Assembly (NCBI RefSeq): GCF_031884435.1
Contig: NZ_CP134779.1
Span: 2,542,001-2,606,000, forward strand
Direction: 5' to 3'
Length of the DNA: 64,000 nucleotides
Origin: Bosea sp. 685
Lineage (GTDB): Bacteria > Pseudomonadota > Alphaproteobacteria > Rhizobiales > Beijerinckiaceae
Position 1 is the stretch's first letter. Every line of letters starts with the position of its first letter. Positions 18,044-27,452 of the stretch are shown here, piece by piece. A program made the translations under genes and the position numbers. Under the pieces are notes generated by a model. The model did no database searches. It was not told where the DNA came from and saw only the letters and a list, made by a program, of their open reading frames with translations.

Positions 18044-19528
18044 TCAGCCGGCTTCTGCCAGCAGCGAAATCTGCTGCTTGGCGCTCTCGCCGACCAGATC
18101 GGTCAGCGAGGTCGGGTAATCGCCGGTGAAGCAATGGTCGGTGAATTGCGGGCGGGCCGGGTCGCGCCCGGCATGGCCCATGGCGCGATAGAGCCCGTCG
18201 ACCGACAGGAAGGCCAGCGAATCGGCGCCGACGAACTGGCGCATCTCCTCGAGCGAATGCGTCGCGGCGAGCAGCTTTTCGCGGTCGGGCGTGTCGATAC
18301 CGTAATAATCGGGATGGGTAATCGGCGGCGAGGAGATGCGGAAATGCACTTCGCGCGCGCCGGCCTCGCGCATCATCTTGACGATCTTGAGCGAGGTCGT
18401 GCCGCGCACAATCGAATCGTCGACGAGCACGATGCTCTTGCCCTCGACCACCGAGCGGTTGGCCGAATGCTTCAGGCGCACGCCGAGTTCGCGGACCTTC
18501 TGCGTCGGCTCGATGAATGTGCGGCCGACATAATGGTTGCGGATGATGCCGAGCTCGAAGGGGATGCCGCTGGCCTGCGAGAAGCCGAGCGCGGCGGGCA
18601 CGCCGGAATCGGGCACGGGCACGATCACATCGGCATTGGCCGGGGCTTCGGAGGCGAGCTGCGCGCCCATCTGCTTGCGGCGCTCATAGATGCTGCGGCC
18701 CTTCACGATCGAATCGGGGCGGGCGAAATAGATGTATTCGAAGATGCAGGGCCGCTCGGCGACCGGCGGGAAGGGCTTGTGGCTCTCGATGCCGCTCTCG
18801 GAGATGACGACGACTTCGCCGTTCTCGACCTCGCGGATGAACTTCGCGCCGATGATGTCGAGCGCGCAGGTCTCGGAGGTCAGGATCGGGCAGCCATCGA
18901 GCTCGCCCAGCACGAGCGGGCGGATGCCGAGCGGATCGCGCACGCCGATCAGCTTCTTGTTGGTGATGCCGACGAAGGCATAGGCACCCTCGATCTGGCG
19001 GATCGCCTCGACGAAGCGCTCGATGAAATGCGATTTGCGGCTGCGCGCGACGAGATGCAGCAGCACCTCGGTGTCCGAGGTCGACTGGTAGATCGCGCCG
19101 TCGCGGACGAGATTGCGCCGCAGGGTCAGGCCGTTGGTCAGGTTGCCGTTATGCGCGACCGCGAAACCGCCGCCATGGAGCTCGGCGAAAAGCGGCTGGA
19201 CGTTGCGCAGGATGGTCTCGCCCGTGGTCGAGTAGCGCACATGGCCGATGGCCTGCTTGCCCTTGAGCTTCTCGATGACGGAGACTTCCGAGAAGGCGTC
19301 GCCGACAAGGCCGAGCCTGCGCTCGGAGTGGAAGCGCTTGCCATCGAAGGTCACGATGCCCGCGGCCTCCTGACCGCGATGCTGCAGGGCGTGCAGGCCC
19401 AGCGCCGTGAGCGCTGCGGCATCGGCATGTCCGAAGATGCCGAAGACGCCGCATTCCTCCCGCAGCCGGTCGGCATTGGGGTCAAAGGCAGCTTCGGCTT
19501 CGGTCTGCGGCGTCATCACGGGCTCCAA
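18044..19528 (-). CDS. purF: amidophosphoribosyltransferase
   Basis: PurF (494 aa) catalyses the first committed step of purine synthesis, making phosphoribosylamine from PRPP and glutamine. The class II glutaminase nucleophile is Cys26 in EECGVFGIFGH, which implies removal of a 25-residue propeptide. The PRPP-binding loop is seen in SIVLVDDSIVRGTT. A second Met at residue 5 is an alternative start. The gene lies 32 bp downstream of cvpA, a classical pairing. Confidence 0.95.
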   Translation of the reverse strand: MEPVMTPQTEAEAAFDPNADRLREECGVFGIFGHADAAALTALGLHALQHRGQEAAGIVTFDGKRFHSERRLGLVGDAFSEVSVIEKLKGKQAIGHVRYSTTGETILRNVQPLFAELHGGGFAVAHNGNLTNGLTLRRNLVRDGAIYQSTSDTEVLLHLVARSRKSHFIERFVEAIRQIEGAYAFVGITNKKLIGVRDPLGIRPLVLGELDGCPILTSETCALDIIGAKFIREVENGEVVVISESGIESHKPFPPVAERPCIFEYIYFARPDSIVKGRSIYERRKQMGAQLASEAPANADVIVPVPDSGVPAALGFSQASGIPFELGIIRNHYVGRTFIEPTQKVRELGVRLKHSANRSVVEGKSIVLVDDSIVRGTTSLKIVKMMREAGAREVHFRISSPPITHPDYYGIDTPDREKLLAATHSLEEMRQFVGADSLAFLSVDGLYRAMGHAGRDPARPQFTDHCFTGDYPTSLTDLVGESAKQQISLLAEAG

Positions 19529-19560
19529 TGCGTCAGGACTGGGAGGTCTCTACGCTCGAA

Positions 19561-20244
19561 TTACGGACGGGGTTGGGCAGGCGTCGGTGCTTTGCCAGCT
19601 TCGATCACCCGCTGCAATGCCTGCTTGTCGTTGGCATCGGGCACCTGGGTGCGGCGCTGTGGGTCGGCGGTCGGGCTGGCGGGGGCGCGAGGCTCCTCGG
19701 CCGGCGCCTCTGTCGGCTCCTCACCCGTCTTGGGCTTGAGCATCTTCTTGATCATGTCGGAGTTGATGTCTTGCGGCAGCATCGTCAAGAGCGAGCGGCC
19801 GGTTTCCTCCAGAATCGGGCGGGCGCGCGCATCCTTGGCCCAGGACGGCAGGTTCTTCTCGGGCAGCAGCGCGCTGAAGAACAAATAGCCGACGACGGCG
19901 AGGAGCAGGCCGCGACCGGCGCCGAAGACGAAGCCGAGTGTCCGGTCCAGCGCGCCGATGCGCGAATCCAACACGAAGTCCGAAATCCGCGCGGTCACCA
20001 GCGACACCACGATCAAGGTCACCAGGAACAATGCCGCGATCGCCGCGATCAAGGCGATGGTTTCATTGGGGATATACTGCTTGGCGAGGGGCAAGAGCTG
20101 GGGGTGAAAGACCCAGGCCACGGCCGCAGCGGTGACCCAGGAGGCAATCGCCAGCACTTCGCGCGTCAGGCCGCGCACGGCGGCCAGCAATGCCGAGATC
20201 AAAACCACGCCGACAACGACGAGATCGAGGATGGTGACAGGCAT
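19561..20244 (-). CDS. cvpA: CvpA family membrane protein
   Basis: This is a 227-aa CvpA-like inner-membrane protein with four predicted helices in the first ~110 residues and a long hydrophilic C-terminal tail rich in Pro, Glu and Ala. E. coli CvpA is linked to colicin V production and purF expression; the molecular role is unclear. ATG at 20244 is chosen over the TTG two codons upstream. It sits directly upstream of purF on the minus strand, which is the conserved context. Confidence 0.88.
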   Translation of the reverse strand: MPVTILDLVVVGVVLISALLAAVRGLTREVLAIASWVTAAAVAWVFHPQLLPLAKQYIPNETIALIAAIAALFLVTLIVVSLVTARISDFVLDSRIGALDRTLGFVFGAGRGLLLAVVGYLFFSALLPEKNLPSWAKDARARPILEETGRSLLTMLPQDINSDMIKKMLKPKTGEEPTEAPAEEPRAPASPTADPQRRTQVPDANDKQALQRVIEAGKAPTPAQPRP

Positions 20245-20351
20245 GGACAAGCCGCTTCGCTTAAGAACTCAGGAAGGCCTGCGTGAAATGGGCGGGCCAC
20301 ATCGTTTTTGCTATACGCGCTCGCATGGCCTGCGTCACCATTGCGTCCGAG

Positions 20352-21749
20352 TCATTTCACATCTCTGCGAGGCGCCCGCGCCGCGATATCGGCAACGAGC
20401 TCCGTGACATGGCCGAAGCGCCGCAGCATCAGCCCGCCGCCATCGCCCGTATCCGCGCCGCCTGACGGCATCAATGCCGATTCGAAGCCGAGCTTGGAAG
20501 CCTCGCGCAGCCGCGCGGGCGCGACCGATACCGGCCGAATCGCGCCAGACAGCGCGATCTCACCGAAATAGACCGATTCCGGCGGCAGGATCGCCCCGCT
20601 CAGCGATGAGACCAGCGCGGCGGCGACCGCCAGATCGGCGGCGGGCTCGTTGACCCGCAGGCCGCCGGCGACATTCAGATAGACATCGTGCTGGCCAAGC
20701 TTGAGCCCGGCATGGGTCTCGAGCACGGCCAGCACCATGGCCAGGCGGCTGTTCTCCCAGCCGACGACGGCACGGCGCGGCGTGCCCAGCGAGGTCGGAG
20801 CGACCAGGGCCTGGATCTCGACCAGTACGGGCCGCGTGCCCTCGATCCCGGCGAAGACCGCTGCGCCCGGCGCCGCCTGATCCCGGTCCGCGAGGAAAAG
20901 CGCCGAGGGGTTGGTAACCTCCGACAGGCCCATCCCGGTCATCTCAAAAACGCCGATTTCGTCTGTGGGGCCGAAACGGTTCTTCTGGGCGCGCAGGATG
21001 CGGAAGGCATGCGCGCCTTCGCCCTCGAAGGAGAGCACGGCGTCGACCATGTGCTCGACGACACGGGGGCCGGCGATCTGCCCGTCCTTGGTGACATGGC
21101 CGACGAGAATCAGGCAGGCGCCGCTGGTCTTGGCATAGCGGATCAGCGCCTGCGCCGAGCCGCGAACCTGGGTGACGGTGCCCGGCGCGCTCTCGACCTC
21201 GCCCGACCACATGGTCTGGATCGAATCGATCACCACCAGGGCAGGGCGGCTGCCCTGGCCCAAGGTCGCGATGATGTCCTCGACATTGGTCTCCGCCGCC
21301 AGATCGACCGGGGCTTCGGCCAGCCCCATGCGCTCGGCGCGCAAGCGGACCTGGCCGGTCGATTCCTCGCCCGAGACATAGACGACGCGGCGGCCCGAAA
21401 GCGCGAGAGCGGCGCAGGCCTGCATCAGCAAGGTCGATTTGCCGATGCCGGGATTGCCGCCGATCAGCAGCACCGAGCCTGGCACGAAGCCGCCGCCGGT
21501 GACGCGGTCGAGTTCGCCGATGCCGGCCTTGATGCGTGGCGCGTCCTGCGTGTCGCCCTTCAGGGTCTCCAGAGCGAAGACGCGTCCGCGCGCCTTGCCG
21601 TTCGATGAGGTGCGGCCACCGGGAACAGGCGCGGCCTGCGCTTCCTCAGATAGCGAGGACCAGGTGCCGCAGGCGTCGCATTTGCCTTGCCAGCGATGAT
21701 AGACCGCTCCGCAAGCCTGGCAGATATAGGTCGGACCGCGCTTGGCCAT
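20352..21749 (-). CDS. radA: DNA repair protein RadA
   Basis: RadA/Sms (465 aa) is a RecA-like ATPase that promotes branch migration in recombinational repair. An N-terminal zinc finger is formed by Cys10, Cys13, Cys24 and Cys27; Walker A is GGNPGIGKST; the RadA-specific KNRFG motif is present; and the C-terminal third resembles Lon protease (AVAAALVSSLSGAILP). It is upstream of cvpA-purF on the minus strand, with about 107 bp between. Confidence 0.95.
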   Translation of the reverse strand: MAKRGPTYICQACGAVYHRWQGKCDACGTWSSLSEEAQAAPVPGGRTSSNGKARGRVFALETLKGDTQDAPRIKAGIGELDRVTGGGFVPGSVLLIGGNPGIGKSTLLMQACAALALSGRRVVYVSGEESTGQVRLRAERMGLAEAPVDLAAETNVEDIIATLGQGSRPALVVIDSIQTMWSGEVESAPGTVTQVRGSAQALIRYAKTSGACLILVGHVTKDGQIAGPRVVEHMVDAVLSFEGEGAHAFRILRAQKNRFGPTDEIGVFEMTGMGLSEVTNPSALFLADRDQAAPGAAVFAGIEGTRPVLVEIQALVAPTSLGTPRRAVVGWENSRLAMVLAVLETHAGLKLGQHDVYLNVAGGLRVNEPAADLAVAAALVSSLSGAILPPESVYFGEIALSGAIRPVSVAPARLREASKLGFESALMPSGGADTGDGGGLMLRRFGHVTELVADIAARAPRRDVK

Positions 21750-21762
21750 CGCGTCTTACGAT

Positions 21763-21893
21763 GTCTTTCCGGGGCTTCGCGCTAGCGAAGAACCCGGAAC
21801 CCACGACGGGACGCGACATTTTCCAAGCATGGTGGAAGGTGCGCGCCCGGTCGTGGGTTCCGGGTTCACGGCTGCGCCGTGCCCCGGAATGAC
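21763..21893. repeat. diverged long palindromic repeat (copy 5), alr-radA
   Basis: The outer arms gtctttccgggg and ccccggaatgac enclose gaacccggaacccacgac and gtcgtgggttccgggttc, with a loop containing attttccaagcatggtggaa. It has the same design as copies 1-4 but a different sequence family. It fills most of the gap between alr and radA. Confidence 0.8.
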
Positions 21894-21919
21894 AGTGGTG
21901 GGATCGCCTGCCAACGTGC

Positions 21920-23050
21920 TCACAACCCCACATAACGGCGCGCGTAACGCCGGCCGAGGCTGGTCAGGATCTCGTAGCCGACCGTCTTGGCCCCGGCGCC
22001 GACGGCCTCCAGGTCGAGTGGGCCGCCGATCAGCGTGACGGGCGCGCCGCGAACCGCCGCGCCGGCCGGGGCTTCGGTGACGTCGACGATGATCAGATCC
22101 ATCGAGACAGAGCCGACAAAGGGGCAGGACACTCCGCCGACCAGCGCCGAGCCGCCCGTGACGGTATCGGTCCAGCTCGCATTGCGTGGGTAGCCGTCGG
22201 CATAGCCGAGGCAGATGGTGGCGAGCTTGCGCCGGCTCTTGGCCGTCCAGCGACCATTATAGCCGGCCTGCGTACCGGCCTCGACCTCGCGCAACTGGAT
22301 GATGCGCGCCTCCAGGCCGATGACGGGCTGCATCGGGTTGGCCTGGCCCGGCATCGGGTTACCGCCATAGAGCGCATAGCCTGGCCGGGTGAGCTGATAG
22401 GACGGGCAGTCCTTCAGGAAATGGCCGGAGGAGTTCTTCAGCGAGGCCGCAGTGTCGGGGAATGCGGCTGCGATCTCGGCGAAGGCCGCGATCTGGCGGG
22501 CATTGGCCGGGTCCGCCTCATCCTCGGAGGAGGCGAAATGGCTCATCACCAGCCCGATCCCGGCCGCGGCGATCACGCCGCTGCGCTCGCGGGCCAGATT
22601 GAGTCCCTCGCCGGGCCAGAGCCCGAGCCGGTTCATCGCGGTATCGACATGCAGCGCCGCTGGTCGGACCTGCGCGCCGGTCTGGCGAAAGGAGGCCCAT
22701 TCCAGCAGTTCCTCATGCGAACCGAGTACGGGCGAAAGCCCGTGCTCCGCATAGACGCCGCATGTGTCGGGTAAAAGCCCATTGAGGATATAGACCGCAG
22801 CATCGGGGGCAACGCTGCGCGCCCGGATACCCTCGGAGAGATGCGCGACGAAGAAGCTGCGGCAGCCGGCTTTGGCCAAGGCCGTCACTGCCGGTTCGAT
22901 GCCGATGCCATAGGCGTTCGCCTTGACCACCGCGCCGGCTTCCGTGCCGGCACGCGCGCCCAGCGCCCGCCAATTGGCGACCAGCGCGCCGAGATCGATG
23001 GTGAGGATGGCGCCGACGGTCGCGGCGTCGGCTGAATCGAAAGTGCTCAT
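21920..23050 (-). CDS. alr: alanine racemase
   Basis: Alr (376 aa) is a PLP-dependent enzyme that makes D-alanine for peptidoglycan. The PLP lysine is Lys43 in AVVKANAYGIG; the barrel domain is followed by a C-terminal beta domain with the motifs LGYADGYPRNAS and CPFVGSVSMDLIIVDVT (metal/active-site cysteine region). The start overlaps the dnaB stop by 4 bp (positions 23047-23050), so translation is probably coupled. Confidence 0.94.
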   Translation of the reverse strand: MSTFDSADAATVGAILTIDLGALVANWRALGARAGTEAGAVVKANAYGIGIEPAVTALAKAGCRSFFVAHLSEGIRARSVAPDAAVYILNGLLPDTCGVYAEHGLSPVLGSHEELLEWASFRQTGAQVRPAALHVDTAMNRLGLWPGEGLNLARERSGVIAAAGIGLVMSHFASSEDEADPANARQIAAFAEIAAAFPDTAASLKNSSGHFLKDCPSYQLTRPGYALYGGNPMPGQANPMQPVIGLEARIIQLREVEAGTQAGYNGRWTAKSRRKLATICLGYADGYPRNASWTDTVTGGSALVGGVSCPFVGSVSMDLIIVDVTEAPAGAAVRGAPVTLIGGPLDLEAVGAGAKTVGYEILTSLGRRYARRYVGL

Positions 23051-24534
23051 TCGCGATCCGGGAGTCGGAGTTCGTCAGCGCGGTCGGAGAAGCGCGTCAC
23101 CTCGGCGTCGAACTGGAGCGCGATCGCCCCGGTGGGGCCGTGGCGCTGCTTGCCGATGATGAGCTCGGCCACGCCATGGGCGGCTTCCATCTCGATTTGC
23201 CACTTGTTGTGTTCTTCGGTGCCGGGGCGCGGCTCCTTGCCCTTGAGATAGTATTCGTCGCGATAGACGAACATCACGACGTCGGCGTCCTGCTCGATCG
23301 AGCCCGATTCACGCAGATCCGAGAGCTGCGGGCGCTTGTCGTCGCGGCTTTCGACCTGACGCGAGAGCTGCGAAAGTGCGATGATCGGAACGGCAAGCTC
23401 CTTCGCCAGCGCCTTCAGGCTGGTGGTGATCTCGGTCAATTCCTGCACGCGATTCTGGCTGTTCTTGGACGAGCCGGAGAGGAGCTGCAGGTAGTCGATG
23501 AACAGGGCGTCGAGCCCCTTCTGACGCTTCAATCGGCGGGCGCGGGCGACGAGTTGGGCGATCGAGATACCGCCGGTCTGGTCGATATAAAGCGGCAGCT
23601 TCTCGATCTGCGCCGCGACATCGGTCAGCCTCGCGAAATCGGCCTCGGTGATGCGGCCCTGCCTGATCTTGTAGGAGGAGATGCCCGACTGCTCGGCGAC
23701 GATACGCGTCGCGAGCTGGTCGGCCGACATTTCAAGCGAGAAGAAGGCGACGATGGCGCCATCGACGGTCTTGAGCGTACCGTCCGGCTGCCGCTCGCCG
23801 CGCCAGGCCTTCGCCATGTTGAAGGCGATATTGGTCGCAAGCGATGTCTTGCCCATGGCGGGGCGGCCGGCCAGCACGATCAGGTCGGAGGGCTGCAGGC
23901 CGCCCATGCGCTGGTCGAGATCGCGCAGGCCCGATGAAATGCCCGAGAGGCCGCCGGCGCGCGCATAGGCGTTGGCTGCCATGTCGATCGCGGTGCGCAG
24001 CGCGTTGTCGAATTTCTGGAAGCCGCCCTCGTAACGGCCCTTTTCGGCGAGTTCGTAGAGCTTGCGCTCGGCGTCCTCGATCTGCTCGCGCGGCGGCATC
24101 TCGACCGGCGCGTCATAGGCGACATTGACCAGCTCCTCGCCGACGCCGATGAGCTGGCGGCGAATGGCGAGGTCATAGACCGTGCGGCCGTAATCCTGCG
24201 CGTTGATGACCGTCGTTGCTTCGGCCGCAAGGCGGGCGAGATATTGCGAGGCGGTGATGCCGCCGAGGTCCATCTCGCCGACGAAGGTCTTGAGCGTGAT
24301 CGGCGTCGCGATCTTGCCGGCGCGGACAAGGCTCGACATCAGCTCGAAGACGCGCTGGTGGATAGCCTCGAAGAAATGGTCCGGTAGCAGGAAGTCGGAG
24401 ACGCGATAGAAGGCGTCGTTATTGACCAGGATTGCGCCCAGCAGCGCCTGCTCCGCCTCGATGTTGTGGGGCTGGACGCGGTACTCGGCCTCGCGGTTCT
24501 CGAGGCGGGCAACGAGGGCGGTGGCGGTGGCCAT
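23047..24534 (-). CDS. dnaB: replicative DNA helicase
   Basis: DnaB (495 aa) is the hexameric replication-fork helicase. The N-terminal domain (about 20-125) begins RVQPHNIEAEQALLGAIL; the RecA-like domain has Walker A GRPAMGKTS (about residue 220), Walker B LDALFIDYLQLL and the DnaB motif DLRESGSIEQDADVVMFVYRDEYY. There is no sign of an intein. It lies between the ribosomal protein cluster and alr, the common order in this lineage. Confidence 0.96.
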   Translation of the reverse strand: MATATALVARLENREAEYRVQPHNIEAEQALLGAILVNNDAFYRVSDFLLPDHFFEAIHQRVFELMSSLVRAGKIATPITLKTFVGEMDLGGITASQYLARLAAEATTVINAQDYGRTVYDLAIRRQLIGVGEELVNVAYDAPVEMPPREQIEDAERKLYELAEKGRYEGGFQKFDNALRTAIDMAANAYARAGGLSGISSGLRDLDQRMGGLQPSDLIVLAGRPAMGKTSLATNIAFNMAKAWRGERQPDGTLKTVDGAIVAFFSLEMSADQLATRIVAEQSGISSYKIRQGRITEADFARLTDVAAQIEKLPLYIDQTGGISIAQLVARARRLKRQKGLDALFIDYLQLLSGSSKNSQNRVQELTEITTSLKALAKELAVPIIALSQLSRQVESRDDKRPQLSDLRESGSIEQDADVVMFVYRDEYYLKGKEPRPGTEEHNKWQIEMEAAHGVAELIIGKQRHGPTGAIALQFDAEVTRFSDRADELRLPDRE

Positions 24535-24649
24535 GGTCTGCGGACAGGTTCTGTCAAGGATGAGTCGGAACGTAGGTTAGTCTAGCACCCTGACGGTTTG
24601 CGCCAGCACCGAATCCGCAATCCACGGCACTCCACAGCCGCCAAACGAA

Positions 24650-24677
24650 AAGGGCGCCATGTTGCCATGGCGCCCTT
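24650..24677 (-). terminator. terminator hairpin downstream of rplI
   Basis: A perfect 12-bp stem (aagggcgccatg with catggcgccctt) encloses a 4-base loop, 25 bp after the rplI stop, and it is followed on the minus strand by TTCGTTT. It probably ends the rpsF-rpsR-DUF2232-rplI transcript and separates it from dnaB. Confidence 0.75.
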
Positions 24678-24701
24678 GACTCGATGCGAAATCGAGAAAG
24701 C

Positions 24702-25265
24702 TCAGCGATCGTCCTCGCCGGCTTCCGCCAGGGCTGCGCCGACCTCGAGGCCGAGATCGTCGAGGTCGAATTCCTCGCGGGCCGTGACGTTCTCGCCGCG
24801 CACCTGGCGCACGGCCTCTTCCGCCGAACGGGCGACGTTGATCGTGACCGTCACCGAGACTTCCGGATGCAGCACGACCGGGACGGTGTGCAGGCCGAGC
24901 GTCTTGATCGGGGCGTTCAGCGTCACCTGGCTGCGGGCGACGTGGAAACCGTCGGCGGTCAGGGATTCGGCGATGTCGCGGGTCGAGACCGAGCCGTAGA
25001 GCACGCCGGACTCGCCGGACTGGCGCAGGATCACGACCGAGTGGCCGTTCAGCGTCTCGGCGACGGTCTCGGCTTCCGACTTCAGTTCGAGATTACGGGT
25101 CTCGAGCTCGATGCGCTGGGTCTCAAAGCGCTTGCGGTTGTCTTCGGTGGCGCGCAGCGCCTTACCGCGGGCGAGCAGGTAGTTGCGGCCGAAGCCGTCG
25201 CGGACGCGGACGACTTCGCCCATCTGGCCGAGCTTGGCGACGCGTTCGAGCAGGATCACTTCCAT
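24702..25265 (-). CDS. rplI: 50S ribosomal protein L9
   Basis: L9 (187 aa) binds 23S rRNA and helps hold the reading frame. The N-terminal domain shows [36 protein letters not shown] (residues 1-36, shown in part: [19 protein letters not shown]), followed by the long connecting helix and the C-terminal RNA-binding domain. It is longer than the ~150 aa E. coli protein because of an acidic C-terminal tail ([10 protein letters not shown]), as is usual in Hyphomicrobiales. Confidence 0.95.
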   Translation of the reverse strand: MEVILLERVAKLGQMGEVVRVRDGFGRNYLLARGKALRATEDNRKRFETQRIELETRNLELKSEAETVAETLNGHSVVILRQSGESGVLYGSVSTRDIAESLTADGFHVARSQVTLNAPIKTLGLHTVPVVLHPEVSVTVTINVARSAEEAVRQVRGENVTAREEFDLDDLGLEVGAALAEAGEDDR

Positions 25266-25300
25266 GGTCTTAATCTCCGTTTTGAGTGTGGTCGATGGGT

Positions 25301-26242
25301 TTAGGCGTTAGGGGATGGAGGCAGTGCAACCCGCTTGCGCAGGCCGAGAAGGGTGTCGAGCAGGCCCGCCAGAGCCAGCAGTGGCGTCAGGACGGCTTGC
25401 ATGACGATGAGCGCGACATAGACCGAGACGAGCATCGGCGTGCGCCAGGCCTTGCCGCGTGAGGCGTCGTGCAGGAGCGCGAGCCCACTGAACATGAAGG
25501 CGGCAAGCAGGGCCCCGGTCATCGCCGCGCCGGCGACGCCGACGAAGCCGCCGAGCGAGGCCGTCACCAAAGCGAGCACCAGCAGCAGCAGCGCCTGGCG
25601 CGGCAATGTGGTGGCGGGGATGAACGGCCAGGGCCGCGGCAGCCGGCCGGAAATCCGGACCGCCTTGGCGGCGATCCAGAGATTGGCGGTGATCGTGGTG
25701 ACGAAGGATGCGCCGATACCGACCGGAACCGCCGGCGCGAGGCTCTGGGCGAGCTCCGGCAGCCGGACATCGGCGGGCAGCGCGATCAGCTTGGCGCGTA
25801 CCATTTCGGTGAGCAGGTTTTCGATGATCCGGGCGATGACGGAGCGATACGCCTCGTAATCCGTCGTCATCACGAGCGCGCTGCCGACGGTGACAAGCGC
25901 GGCCGTTCCGGCGATCCAGAGCAGCAACCGGCCGAGCGGATACCATTCGACAGCGCCTTCCTCCCCGCGCGCCAGCAAGGCGAGATAGGCGATCCACCAG
26001 GCCGGCACGGCAATGATGACGGCAAAGCCGACGCCGGCGGTGAGGCTGAGTGCCACGGCGACGGCAAGCGTGCCCGCGGCGATGGCCACGAGGCCCGCGC
26101 GGTGATTCCAGCCGAGCGCTGCGATGAAGATCGGGAGGGGAGCGGCGGAATACAGCAATGCCGCCAGCGGCGATCCAGTGATCACCACCGCGAAGAGCAG
26201 GGCCGCTACCAGGCCCGCGCCGATGCCGACGATCGGAAGCAT
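25301..26242 (-). CDS. DUF2232 family membrane protein
   Basis: This is a 313-aa integral membrane protein with about eight hydrophobic helices, of the DUF2232 (YybS-like) family. The start at 26242 ([17 protein letters not shown]) has AGGA about 7 bases upstream; the frame is open about 150 bp further but that part is not membrane-like. The family has no established biochemical function. Its position between rpsR and rplI is conserved in alphaproteobacteria. Confidence 0.85.
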   Translation of the reverse strand: MLPIVGIGAGLVAALLFAVVITGSPLAALLYSAAPLPIFIAALGWNHRAGLVAIAAGTLAVAVALSLTAGVGFAVIIAVPAWWIAYLALLARGEEGAVEWYPLGRLLLWIAGTAALVTVGSALVMTTDYEAYRSVIARIIENLLTEMVRAKLIALPADVRLPELAQSLAPAVPVGIGASFVTTITANLWIAAKAVRISGRLPRPWPFIPATTLPRQALLLLVLALVTASLGGFVGVAGAAMTGALLAAFMFSGLALLHDASRGKAWRTPMLVSVYVALIVMQAVLTPLLALAGLLDTLLGLRKRVALPPSPNA

Positions 26243-26404
26243 GCTTTCGTCCTGCTGTCCCGCTGTTCGCAAGCCTTTCGGCCCGACAGGGTGAGAGGCT
26301 GTTCGCCTCAACATACCCGGTGGAGTTTCACCACTGGGCGACCATGGGTTGTCGTTTCGATGAACCGGCGGCGCTAATGCGCCGCCGGGGATTCTCAAAT
26401 CCGC

Positions 26405-26650
26405 TCAGCGGATGACGTAGGGCAGCAGGCCGAGGAAGCGGGCGCGCTTGATCGCCTGGGCGAGCTCGCGCTGCTTCTTGGCGGAGACCGCCGTGATGCG
26501 CGACGGCACGATCTTGCCGCGCTCGGAGATGTAGCGCGAGAGCAGGCGCACATCCTTGTAGTCGATCTTCGGAGCGCCCTCACCCGAGAAGGGGCAGGAC
26601 TTGCGGCGGCGGAAGAAGGGGCGGCGAGCGCCGGCTGATGCAGTCGACAT
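26405..26650 (-). CDS. rpsR: 30S ribosomal protein S18
   Basis: S18 (81 aa) forms a heterodimer with S6 on the platform of the 30S subunit. The conserved block [19 protein letters not shown] and the C-terminal [14 protein letters not shown] are present. An N-terminal [18 protein letters not shown] stretch contains a single cysteine. It starts 3 bp after the rpsF stop, in the same operon. Confidence 0.96.
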   Translation of the reverse strand: MSTASAGARRPFFRRRKSCPFSGEGAPKIDYKDVRLLSRYISERGKIVPSRITAVSAKKQRELAQAIKRARFLGLLPYVIR

Positions 26651-26653
26651 GGC

Positions 26654-27124
26654 TCAGACCTCCGCGCCAGTGGTTTCGGTGACTTCGTCGTCGCGACGCG
26701 GACGGTCGCGGCGCGGGCCACGATCGCGGTCGAAACGGTCACCGCCACCGCCCGGGCCTCCACGGTCAAAGCGGTCGCCCCGATCGCCACGGTCGTCGCG
26801 GTCACGCTTCTGCAGCATGGCCGACTGGCCCTCTTCGAGTTCCTCGACGCGAACGGTCAGGAAGCGCAGGACGTCTTCGTTGATGCGCATCTGGCGCTCC
26901 ATCTCCAGCACGGCGGCGGAGGGGGCGTTGATGTTCAGCAGCGAGTAATGCGCCTTGCGGTTCTTCTTGATGCGGTAGCCGAGCGACTTGACGCCCCAGT
27001 ACTCCACCTTTGGAACCGAGCCGCCATTCGCCTCGATGATGCCCTTGAACTGCTCGACAAGGGTTTCGACCTGCTGCGCGCTGACGTCTTGTCGCGCGAG
27101 CAGGACATGCTCGTACAATGCCAT
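26654..27124 (-). CDS. rpsF: 30S ribosomal protein S6 with a charged Arg/Gly/Asp tail
   Basis: S6 (156 aa) partners S18 on the 30S platform. The globular part ([20 protein letters not shown] to about residue 105) is standard. The C-terminal ~50 residues are low-complexity, built of RD, RG and DR dipeptides plus a GGPGGGG stretch, and are probably disordered. The start at 27124 has AGAAAGG upstream; the frame is open seven codons further. It heads the minus-strand operon with rpsR, DUF2232 and rplI. Confidence 0.95.
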   Translation of the reverse strand: MALYEHVLLARQDVSAQQVETLVEQFKGIIEANGGSVPKVEYWGVKSLGYRIKKNRKAHYSLLNINAPSAAVLEMERQMRINEDVLRFLTVRVEELEEGQSAMLQKRDRDDRGDRGDRFDRGGPGGGGDRFDRDRGPRRDRPRRDDEVTETTGAEV

Positions 27125-27452
27125 TGAGTGGCCTTTCTGTTTCACCCTGCTTCGCCCGGCGCGGAGCCCTCCGAGCCCTGGAACAGGCCCGACAGGATTT
27201 CATCGAAGGCGGAGACACGGGATGACGGTCCTGATTAGGAACCTGCGGGCGTAAGCCCGCCATCCGTTCAGCCTCCGGCCGAACAAGCAGAAGCGGGTCG
27301 TTACAGGCTGACGACGCCTCGCGCAACCAAAATCAGTGCAAAGAACCCATCTGGACAGCGGAAATGTTGCATGAGTTGCTTGACGGGACCTCTCCAGCAA
27401 TGTGACAGCGCCGTCTTGATCACTATGGCGTGACGATCGAGGTTAGCCTGAA
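27125..27452. promoter_or_regulatory. divergent promoter/leader region between rpsF and fabD
   Basis: This 328-bp stretch has no ORF and must contain the promoters of two divergent operons: rpsF (minus) and fabD (plus). A strong hairpin (gcgggc, loop gtaa, gcccgc) lies at 27245-27260, within the likely rpsF leader, and S6:S18 autoregulatory leaders are known upstream of rpsF in many bacteria. TTGACG at 27380-27385 could be a -35 box for fabD, but no good -10 follows at normal spacing. The exact promoters are not resolved. Confidence 0.4.

Noticed and set aside
17672..19888. A 738-codon open frame on the plus strand across purF
   Set aside because: Antisense shadow of a GC-rich gene; purF and cvpA on the minus strand show full family motifs.
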